Assembly (NCBI RefSeq): GCF_004353915.1
Contig: NZ_SMRP01000002.1
Span: 494,795 to 558,794 of the forward strand
Reading direction: 5' to 3'
From: Paraburkholderia silviterrae
Lineage (GTDB): Bacteria; Pseudomonadota; Gammaproteobacteria; Burkholderiales; Burkholderiaceae
Length of the DNA stretch: 64,000 nt
The notes below the pieces were generated by a model. It searched no databases. It saw nothing but the letters and a program-made list of their open reading frames with translations, and was not told the origin of the DNA. The translations under genes and the position numbers were made by a program. Positions 57,269 to 64,000 of the stretch are shown one piece after another; position 1 is the stretch's first letter, and each line of letters starts with the position of its first letter.

Positions 57269-57778
57269 GATGATTCGATCTGCAGGCAGGCGGCGCGCCG
57301 AGGAGCGAGGGCACCCTGCCGAAGGGGGTGTGGCATGCGGCGCGGGCTGTCGCGCCGATCGGGTGAAACGCGCAATCATAGCAGCCAAACCGGGCCGCTC
57401 GCCATGTGCGTGGCACGCGCGCGTCGATGCCAGGCAAGCGGGCAATCACGCCGCGCTAGCGCCGTTCGCGAGGCGCGCAATACCGGCCGGCCACCGCTAC
57501 GCCAGCGCATCCTGAATCAAGAAAATAGCCATGACGCCACGTGGATCGTCGTGATGCCATACGCCGATGTCGCAAAAAGACGCACGGGCGTGCCGCTTCA
57601 AACGCGTTGCGCCCGCCTGGAAGGGCGGCCGGAAGGGGGCTTCCGGGTTATAATCGCGGTCTCCTTTCATCGCCCGACGTCGGCCCGACGTCACCGCCTG
57701 CGTGCGACGCTTCGCCACCCCGCGAGACGCCCGTGCGAGGCGAAGGCGCGACGCAACTTCGACGCAACGCCCCAGTCC
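57269..57778. other. divergent intergenic region dadA / purL
   Basis: No gene supported, though the purL frame stays open leftwards far into dadA because of high GC. The only clear signal is the purL promoter element at 57629-57654. A divergent dadA promoter was not identified. Confidence 0.5.
57629..57654 (+). promoter_or_regulatory. candidate purL promoter with adjoining inverted repeat
   Basis: A perfect -10 TATAAT (57649-57654) is directly preceded by an inverted repeat CCGGAAG-GGGG-CTTCCGG (57629-57646) lying where the spacer and -35 would be. No consensus -35 is seen. The predicted leader is about 118 bases. Confidence 0.5.
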
Positions 57779-60700
57779 ATGGCCCACTTCTCGTGTTTCC
57801 CCGGTGCTTCGGCCCTCTCCGATTTCCGCCAGACCCGTCTGCTTGAAACGCTTCAGCGTATCGATGCCAATATCGTCGGCGTGCACGGTCAGTTCCTGCA
57901 CTTCGTCAACTCGGCCACGCCACTTTCCGCTGACGACAGCGCGAAGATCGAAGCGCTGATGCACTACGGCGCGCCGTTCGCGGCCCCCCAGGAGCGCGGC
58001 AGCGCGGTGACGTTCCTCGTCGTGCCGCGCTTCGGCACGGTGTCGCCGTGGGCGAGCAAGGCCACCGACATCGCGCATCACTGCGGCCTCGAGCAGGTGC
58101 GCCGCATCGAGCGCGGCGTCGAGTACACGGTGACTCTCAAGAGCGGCCTGCTGGGCGGCAAGAAGACCTTGTCGGACGAGGCGCACGCCGCTGTCGCGGC
58201 CGCGCTGCACGATCGCATGACCGAGAGCGTGGCGGCCTCGCGCGACACGGCGCTGCATCTGTTCGACGAGCTGCCGGCGCGTCCGATGCAGACTGTCGAC
58301 GTGCTCGGCCACGGCCGCAAGGCGCTCGAGACGGCCAACGCCGAATTGGGCCTCGCGCTCGCCGACGACGAAATCGACTACCTCGTCGAGAACTTCACGA
58401 AGCTCGAGCGCAATCCGACCGACGTCGAGCTCATGATGTTCGCGCAGGCCAACAGCGAGCACTGCCGCCACAAGATCTTCAACGCGAGCTGGACGATCGA
58501 CGGCCAGGACCAGGACCTGTCGCTGTTCGCGATGATCCGCAACACCGAGAAGGTGAGCCCGCGGGGCACCATCGTCGCGTACTCGGACAACTCGTCGATC
58601 ATGGAAGGCGCGGTCGCGGAACGCTGGTTCCCGCGCAAGAGCAACGCTGACGGCGCACCGGGCGAGCAGTACGGTCGCCACACCGAGCTCACGCACACGC
58701 TGATGAAGGTGGAGACGCACAACCACCCGACCGCGATCTCGCCGTTCGCCGGCGCGGCAACGGGCTCGGGCGGCGAAATCCGCGACGAAGGCGCGACGGG
58801 CCGCGGCGCGCGTCCGAAGGCCGGCCTCACGGGCTTCACCGTCTCGAATCTCGATTTGCCCGACGCGCGCGAAACGTGGGAAAACGCCCGCGACGCGCTC
58901 ACGCCGCTCGCGCACCGCAATCCCACGGACACCGGCGAGGCTTACGGCCGCCCGGACCGCATCGCCTCGCCGCTGCAGATCATGATCGACGGGCCGCTCG
59001 GCGGCGCCGCGTTCAACAACGAATTCGGCCGTCCGAACCTCGGCGGCTACTTCCGCACCTACGAGCAGAACGTTGCGGGCACCGTGCGCGGCTATCACAA
59101 GCCGATCATGATCGCGGGCGGCATCGGCAACATCAGCGCGACGCTCACGCACAAGCAGGACCTGCCCGCCGGCACGCTGCTGATCCAGATTGGCGGCCCC
59201 GGCATGCGCATCGGCATGGGCGGTGGCGCGGCCAGCTCGATGGCCACGGGCACGAACACCGCCGAGCTCGACTTCGACTCGGTGCAGCGCGGCAATCCTG
59301 AAATCGAGCGCCGCGCGCAGGAAGTCATCAACTCGTGCTGGCAGCTGGGCGAGGCCAACCCGATCCTCTCGATTCACGACGTGGGCGCGGGCGGCCTCTC
59401 GAACGCGTTCCCCGAGCTCGTCGACGGCGCCGACAAGGGCGCGCGTTTTGAACTGCGCCAGGTGCAGCTCGAAGAGTCGGGCCTCTCGCCGCGCGAGATC
59501 TGGTCGAACGAGTCGCAGGAGCGTTACGTCCTCGCGATCCCGCCCGCCGATCTGCCGATGTTCGAAGCGATCTGCCAGCGCGAGCGCTGCCCGTTCGCCG
59601 TGGTGGGCGTGGCGACCGCGGAGCGCGAACTGAAGCTGATCGATACCGATGAGCAGGCGCTCGCCGCGAACGGCGGCCACCAGCCCGTCGACATGCCGAT
59701 GGACATCCTGCTCGGCAAGCCGCCGCGCATGCACCGCAACGTCGAGCACGCGAGCACGCCGCTCACGCCGGTCGAAGTCACGGGCATCTCGCTCGACGAA
59801 GTCGCAAAGAGCGTGCTGCGCAACCCGACGGTCGGCAGCAAGTCCTTCCTCATCACCATTGGCGACCGCTCGGTGGGCGGCACGACGGTGCGCGACCAGA
59901 TGGTCGGCCCGTGGCAGGTGCCGGTGGCCGACTGCGCGATCACGGCGCTCGACTACGCGGGCTACAAGGGCGAAGCGATGACGATGGCCGAGCGCACGCC
60001 GCTCGCCGTGATCGATGCGCCCGCGTCAGGCCGCATGGCCGTGGGCGAGGCGATCACCAACATCGCGAGCGCGCCCATTCTCTCGCTCGACAAGCTCAAG
60101 CTCTCGGCGAACTGGATGGCCGCATGCGGCGCGCCGGGCGAAGACGCCGCGCTTTACGACACCGTGAAGGCGATCGGCATGGAGCTGTGTCCGGCGCTCG
60201 GCATCGGCATTCCGGTGGGCAAGGATTCGCTCTCGATGCGCACGAAGTGGAATGAGGAGGGCGTCGCGAAGGAAGTCGTCGCGCCGGTCTCGCTCATCAT
60301 TTCCGCATTCGCGCCGGTCGAGGACGTGCGCCGCCACGTGACGCCGCAACTGCGCCGCGTCGACGAGGTGGGCGAATCGGTGCTGATCGCGGTCGATCTC
60401 GGCCGCGGCAAGAACCGCATGGGCGGCAGCATCTTCGCGCAGGTCACGCAACAGGTGGGCGACGCGGTGCCCGACGTGGACAGCGCCGAAGACCTCAAGC
60501 AGTTCTTCACGGCGATCCAGCAGCTCAACGCGAACGAGCAGCTGCTCGCGTACCACGACCGCTCGGACGGCGGCCTGTGGGCGACGGTCTGCGAAATGGC
60601 GTTCGCGGGCCATACGGGCGTGTCGCTGAACGTCGACATGCTCACGCTCGACAGCGAGCACGAGTCCGATTACGGCGATGCGAAGGACTGGGCGAAGCAG

Positions 60701-61855
60701 ACGAGCGGCCGCCGCGAAGACCGCACGCTGCGCGCGCTGTTCTCGGAGGAATTGGGCGCCGTGATCCAGGTGCCGGCTCAGCAGCGCGACGCCGTGTTTG
60801 CCGTGCTGCGCCAGCATGGTCTTTCGGCATGCTCGCATGTCGTCGGCACGCTGAATAACCGCGACTCGATTGAAATCTATCGCGACGCCAAGCGCATCTA
60901 CGCCGCGCCGCGCGCGGAACTGCATCGCGTGTGGAGCGAAGTGAGCTGGCGCATCGCGCGCCTGCGCGACAATCCCGCGTGCGCCGACGCCGAATACGAC
61001 GCGCTGCTCGACGCCGCCGATCCGGGCATGCAGCCGCATCTCACGTTCGACCCGGCTGAAGACGTGGCCGCGCCGTTCGTCGGCAAGGGCGCGCGTCCGC
61101 GCGTGGCGATCCTGCGCGAGCAGGGCGTGAACTCGCACCTCGAAACGGCCTATGCGTTCGATCGCGCCGGCTTCGATGCGCACGACGTGCACATGAGCGA
61201 TCTGCTCGAAGGCCGCGCCACGCTCGCCGACTTCGCGGGCGCAGTGGCCTGCGGTGGCTTCTCGTACGGCGACGTGCTGGGCGCGGGCGAGGGCTGGGCC
61301 AAGACGGTCCGCTTCAACGCGAAGCTCGCGGACATGTTCGCGGCGTTCTTCGCGCGTGAGGACACGTTTGCGCTCGGCATCTGCAACGGCTGCCAGATGA
61401 TGTCGAGCCTGGCCTCGATGATCCCGGGCGCGCAAGCCTGGCCGAAGTTCACGCGCAACAAGTCGGAGCAGTTCGAAGCGCGCTTCTCGCTCGTCGAAGT
61501 GCAGAGCTCGCCGTCGATCTTCTTCAACGGCATGGAAGGCTCGCGCATTCCGGTCGCGGTCGCGCACGGCGAAGGTTTTGCGGACTTCTCGCAGCAGGGC
61601 GACGTCTCGAAGGTGGCCGTGGCGATGCGCTACGTCGACCACCGCGGCCAGGCAACCGAAGGCTATCCGTTCAACCCGAACGGCTCGCCGCAGGGCATCA
61701 CCTCGGTCACGACGCCCGACGGCCGCTTCACGGTGCTGATGCCGCACACCGAGCGCGTGCAGCGCACGGTAACGATGAGTTGGCATCCGGAAGGCTGGGG
61801 CGAGGCGAGCCCGTGGCTGCGTGCGTTCCAGAACGCGCGCAAGTGGCTGGGCTAA
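57779..61855 (+). CDS. purL: phosphoribosylformylglycinamidine synthase (large type)
   Basis: Purine enzyme of 1358 residues converting FGAR to FGAM with ATP and glutamine. N-terminal domain ([16 protein letters not shown]), linker, two AIR-synthase-like halves ([38 protein letters not shown], and the [11 protein letters not shown] and [12 protein letters not shown] segments), and a C-terminal class I glutamine amidotransferase with the [10 protein letters not shown] cysteines at about 1202-1205. Start at 57779 is the family start; upstream open sequence is unconserved. A terminator follows. Confidence 0.97.
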   Translation: MAHFSCFPGASALSDFRQTRLLETLQRIDANIVGVHGQFLHFVNSATPLSADDSAKIEALMHYGAPFAAPQERGSAVTFLVVPRFGTVSPWASKATDIAHHCGLEQVRRIERGVEYTVTLKSGLLGGKKTLSDEAHAAVAAALHDRMTESVAASRDTALHLFDELPARPMQTVDVLGHGRKALETANAELGLALADDEIDYLVENFTKLERNPTDVELMMFAQANSEHCRHKIFNASWTIDGQDQDLSLFAMIRNTEKVSPRGTIVAYSDNSSIMEGAVAERWFPRKSNADGAPGEQYGRHTELTHTLMKVETHNHPTAISPFAGAATGSGGEIRDEGATGRGARPKAGLTGFTVSNLDLPDARETWENARDALTPLAHRNPTDTGEAYGRPDRIASPLQIMIDGPLGGAAFNNEFGRPNLGGYFRTYEQNVAGTVRGYHKPIMIAGGIGNISATLTHKQDLPAGTLLIQIGGPGMRIGMGGGAASSMATGTNTAELDFDSVQRGNPEIERRAQEVINSCWQLGEANPILSIHDVGAGGLSNAFPELVDGADKGARFELRQVQLEESGLSPREIWSNESQERYVLAIPPADLPMFEAICQRERCPFAVVGVATAERELKLIDTDEQALAANGGHQPVDMPMDILLGKPPRMHRNVEHASTPLTPVEVTGISLDEVAKSVLRNPTVGSKSFLITIGDRSVGGTTVRDQMVGPWQVPVADCAITALDYAGYKGEAMTMAERTPLAVIDAPASGRMAVGEAITNIASAPILSLDKLKLSANWMAACGAPGEDAALYDTVKAIGMELCPALGIGIPVGKDSLSMRTKWNEEGVAKEVVAPVSLIISAFAPVEDVRRHVTPQLRRVDEVGESVLIAVDLGRGKNRMGGSIFAQVTQQVGDAVPDVDSAEDLKQFFTAIQQLNANEQLLAYHDRSDGGLWATVCEMAFAGHTGVSLNVDMLTLDSEHESDYGDAKDWAKQTSGRREDRTLRALFSEELGAVIQVPAQQRDAVFAVLRQHGLSACSHVVGTLNNRDSIEIYRDAKRIYAAPRAELHRVWSEVSWRIARLRDNPACADAEYDALLDAADPGMQPHLTFDPAEDVAAPFVGKGARPRVAILREQGVNSHLETAYAFDRAGFDAHDVHMSDLLEGRATLADFAGAVACGGFSYGDVLGAGEGWAKTVRFNAKLADMFAAFFAREDTFALGICNGCQMMSSLASMIPGAQAWPKFTRNKSEQFEARFSLVEVQSSPSIFFNGMEGSRIPVAVAHGEGFADFSQQGDVSKVAVAMRYVDHRGQATEGYPFNPNGSPQGITSVTTPDGRFTVLMPHTERVQRTVTMSWHPEGWGEASPWLRAFQNARKWLG

Positions 61856-61906
61856 GCCGCGCTGCCGTTTGGCCGTCAGACTGACGGCCCTGTCGGAGTC
61901 GAGAGA

Positions 61907-61946
61907 CCCCGGCCACGCTCCAGATCTGGGTGTGGCCGGGTTTTTT
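61907..61946 (+). terminator. intrinsic terminator of purL
   Basis: CCCGGCCAC / GTGGCCGGG arms with an inner CCAGATCTGG hairpin, followed by TTTTTT. A separate perfect dyad GGCCGTCAG-A-CTGACGGCC lies at 61871-61889. Confidence 0.88.
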
Positions 61947-61995
61947 GCGTTTTGGGCGCGCGGATGATGCTTTCGGGGCGGTGAGAGCTTCGCGT

Positions 61996-62094
61996 TGCGG
62001 CGAATACAGCCATTATTCGCCGCATTCTGTGCGGCGATTGGCTTGTCGCTGCGGCGAATAGGGCTCATAATCACCGCATGAATAGCGGCGATTA
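61996..62094 (+). promoter_or_regulatory. repeated operator array and leaderless promoter of the Fic gene
   Basis: A unit of about 44 matched bases occurs twice with a 54-bp period. Each copy has GCGGCGAATA, seven bases, an inverted partner (TATTCGCCGC at 62014-62023; TAATCACCGC at 62068-62077) and then a single GCGGCGATT box (62031 and 62085). Over the second copy lies a promoter: -35 TTGTCG (62043-62048), 17 bp, -10 CATAAT (62066-62071). The predicted start of transcription falls on the ATG at 62078, and no ribosome site precedes it. Confidence 0.75.
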
Positions 62095-63202
62095 CACGTA
62101 CATCTGGCAAGCCGGTGACTGGCCAATCTGGCGCTACGACCTGGCGAAGCTGGCTGAGCCCATGGCTGAGGCCAGTCGCGCCCAAGGTTTATTGGCGGGC
62201 CGTCTGGCCGATGTTGGCATGGCGTTGCGCGACCAGGCCAGCCTGGCGGCCTTGACCGAGGACGTGGTCAAGACGAGCGAGATCGAAGGCGAGCAGCTCA
62301 ATGTTGCGTCAGTTCGGTCGTCAATTGCACGCCGTCTCGGCGTGGATATTGGCGCGCTCGCGCCGGTCGATCGCCACGTCGAGGGCGTGGTCGAGATGGT
62401 GCTCGACGCGACATCCAACAGCCAGATGCCGGTCACCCGTGAGCGCCTCTTTGGATGGCATGCCGCGCTGTTTCCGACAGGCTACACAGGTCTATCCAGG
62501 ATCAACGTCGGCGCATGGCGCGACGATGCCAGTGGGCCCATGCAAGTGGTGTCCGGTCCGCTTGGTCGTCAGCGGGTCCATTTCGAAGCGCCGCCGGCGG
62601 ACCGGATGGAGGCTGAAACGAGCCGATTCCTGGACTGGATCAACGCGCCCCCGCAAGATCCGCCGCTGATCAAGGCCGCGCTCGGCCACCTGTGGTTCGT
62701 CACGTTGCACCCGTTCGACGACGGCAACGGCCGGGTGGCACGCGCCATCGGCGACTTGCTGCTCGCGCGCGCCGACGGCAGCCCGCAACGCTTCTACAGC
62801 TTGTCGGCGCAGATCCAGCGAGAACGCAACGCGTATTACGAGATTCTGGAGCGCACGCAAAAGCACTCCATGGATGTCACGGAATGGCTGCTCTGGTCTC
62901 TCGATGCGCTGCGTCGTGCAATCGACCAGGCGCAGTTCACGCTCGACGCGGTGCTGGCCAAGGCAAGCTTCTGGCGTCACTGGGCCACGTCGCCGTTCAA
63001 TGAGCGGCAGGTCAAGTTGCTCAACAAGCTGCTCGATGGTTTCGACGGCAAGCTCACCAGCGGCAAATGGGCGGCCATCGCCAAATGCTCCTCCGATACC
63101 GCGCTACGCGATATCAGCGACCTGCTGGCGCGCGGCGTCCTGCGCAAGGCGCAAGGCGGCGGCCGCAGCACGAGCTACGAGTTGAATGCTTTGCCGAAGT
63201 AG
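62078..63202 (+). CDS. Fic-domain protein with N-terminal DUF4172 and C-terminal winged helix
   Basis: Protein of 374 residues. N-terminal DUF4172-like part (YTYIWQAGDWPIWRYDLAKL). The inhibitory helix motif (S/T)xxxE(G/N) is present as TSEIEG at residues 66-71, making this a class II, self-inhibited Fic protein. The catalytic motif HPFDDGNGRVAR starts at His211 with all key residues, so AMP- or other NMP-transfer to a protein hydroxyl is expected. The last 65 residues (from about 307; SSDTALRDISDLLARGVLRKAQGGGRSTSYEL) look like a winged helix. The target protein is unknown. Downstream is a convergent parvulin gene; no antitoxin gene is adjacent. Confidence 0.92.
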   Translation: MNSGDYTYIWQAGDWPIWRYDLAKLAEPMAEASRAQGLLAGRLADVGMALRDQASLAALTEDVVKTSEIEGEQLNVASVRSSIARRLGVDIGALAPVDRHVEGVVEMVLDATSNSQMPVTRERLFGWHAALFPTGYTGLSRINVGAWRDDASGPMQVVSGPLGRQRVHFEAPPADRMEAETSRFLDWINAPPQDPPLIKAALGHLWFVTLHPFDDGNGRVARAIGDLLLARADGSPQRFYSLSAQIQRERNAYYEILERTQKHSMDVTEWLLWSLDALRRAIDQAQFTLDAVLAKASFWRHWATSPFNERQVKLLNKLLDGFDGKLTSGKWAAIAKCSSDTALRDISDLLARGVLRKAQGGGRSTSYELNALPK

Positions 63203-63254
63203 CGGCGCTCCTGAACGGCCTGGCCGCCAGCGCGCCAAGATCCGCCAGGCCAAC

Positions 63255-63291
63255 AAAAAACCCCGCGCCTTCGCAGGTCGCGGGGTTTTTT
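63255..63291. terminator. bidirectional terminator between Fic and parvulin genes
   Basis: Perfect 13-bp stem AAAAAACCCCGCG / CGCGGGGTTTTTT with an 11-base loop. Confidence 0.93.
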
Positions 63292-63321
63292 GATCGCAGC
63301 AAACAAGCCGCGAACGCAGCC

Positions 63322-64000
63322 TTACTGAATCTTGGCCTTGTCGCGCAGTTGCTGCTCGAACGCGAGCAGCTTTTGCTGCTGCAGTTGCTGCACGATTTGC
63401 GGACGCACCTGCTCGAGCGGCGGCGGCGCGATGTCGCGAATGTCGTCCACGCGGATGATGTGCCAGCCGAACTGCGTGTGCACCGGCGTATCGGTGATCT
63501 GGCCTTTCTGCAGGTGCGTCGCCGCATCGGCGAATTCCGGCACGTAGGCCTTCGGGTCCGACCAGTCGAGATCGCCGCCGTTCTTCGCCGAACCCGGGTC
63601 CTTCGAGTATTGTTTCGCGAGGTCTTCGAAGTTCGCGCCGGCCTTGATCTTCGCGATCAGGTCCTTCGCCTGCTGCTCGTTGTCAACGAGGATGTGATGC
63701 AGGTGGTATTCCTTGCCGCCCGCGCTTTGCGTGAGCTTGTCGTACATCGCCTTGACTTCGGCGTCGGTGGGCGGGTTGTTCTTGAGGAAATCCTGGATCC
63801 ACGCATGCAGGACGACCTGCTGCTGCGCCATCGCCAGTTGCGCCTTCACGTCCGGACGGTTCGGAATGCCCAGGCGCGCCGCTTCCTGCATCAGCACCTG
63901 ACGGTTGATGAGTTCCTCGCGCACGGCCTTTTCCAGGTCCGGCGTATCTTGCTGGCCCTGGGCCACGACCTGGGCGATGAGCGCGTCGGCCTGCGACTTC
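63322..64000 (-). CDS. periplasmic parvulin-type peptidyl-prolyl isomerase, 5' end cut
   Basis: The frame is open to the window end, so the N-terminus with its expected signal peptide is missing; about 226 residues are visible. A SurA_N-like helical part (DLEKAVREELINRQVLMQEAARLG) precedes the parvulin domain: EYHLHHILVDNEQQA, QYSKDPGSAKNGGDLDWSDP, the QFGWHIIRVDD segment with the active-site aromatic and His. A Gln-rich C-terminal helix follows. Likely acts on outer-membrane or secreted proteins. Convergent with the Fic gene. Confidence 0.92.
   Translation of the reverse strand, partial: KSQADALIAQVVAQGQQDTPDLEKAVREELINRQVLMQEAARLGIPNRPDVKAQLAMAQQQVVLHAWIQDFLKNNPPTDAEVKAMYDKLTQSAGGKEYHLHHILVDNEQQAKDLIAKIKAGANFEDLAKQYSKDPGSAKNGGDLDWSDPKAYVPEFADAATHLQKGQITDTPVHTQFGWHIIRVDDIRDIAPPPLEQVRPQIVQQLQQQKLLAFEQQLRDKAKIQ

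Noticed and set aside
56093..57778. Long open extension of the purL frame upstream of its start
   Set aside because: It runs antisense through dadA and is Arg/Ala/His-rich; real PurL homology begins at MAHFSCFPG.
57497..59749. A 750-codon antisense frame under purL
   Set aside because: Shadow of purL codon usage, no recognisable domain.

Overview
The window is high-GC chromosomal DNA from a Burkholderiaceae beta-proteobacterium, most likely Paraburkholderia, Burkholderia or Caballeronia. The evidence is the phaA-phaB-phaR polyhydroxybutyrate block, the style of the OmpR and ClpP proteins, a Mycobacterium-like AhpC and an IspD/IspF pair. The genus is an inference from remembered protein similarity; no search was run. 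I saw no insertion sequence, prophage, integrase or CRISPR array. The most accessory-looking items are a toxin-antitoxin pair (2300-2891) and a Fic-domain gene (62078-63202).

Layout. 1-2269: PHB synthesis and control (3' end of phaA, phaB, phaR). 2300-2891: toxin-first RelE/XRE module on the minus strand with a palindrome over its -10. 3108-9806: rimO, a kdgK-like sugar kinase, a lipoprotein, metC, serB (minus) and a stand-alone LigD-type polymerase. 10052-15540: a secreted protein, a FetAB-type exporter (minus), an AsmA-like protein and a small basic protein. 16033-20568: a signalling cluster of sensor kinase, Rcp1-like receiver and hybrid kinase. 20715-27383: mscL, a threonine/serine dehydratase, argE and mfd, all minus. 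27705-28986: ispD-ispF, preceded by a perfect 11-bp inverted repeat around the candidate -10. 29217-36937: acyltransferase, ahpC, an EnvZ/OmpR pair, a small secreted protein and a DUF1800/DUF1501 pair. 36990-40168: a squalene-synthase-fold protein with altered Asp motifs, tRNA-Leu(UAG), a MarR regulator and glycerate kinase.

40740-50029 is a proteostasis block in the order known from E. coli (tig-clpP-clpX-lon-hupB-ppiD), with tRNA-Val(UAC) and tRNA-Asp(GUC) between hupB and ppiD. lon has a sigma-32-like promoter, and the hupB transcript should begin with a stem-loop. 50147-63202 holds a lipoprotein, the divergent tesA/ybbA pair whose start codons lie six bases apart, pgi, nnr, a D-amino-acid dehydrogenase, purL and the Fic gene. 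The window ends inside a periplasmic parvulin gene on the minus strand.

Most of the window is core metabolism. The most unusual structure is upstream of the Fic gene: a 54-bp unit present twice, each copy carrying a GCGGCGAATA dyad plus a further GCGGCGATT box. The second copy covers the promoter and the start codon of an mRNA that appears leaderless. The Fic protein ends in a winged-helix-like segment, so self-repression is a testable idea.
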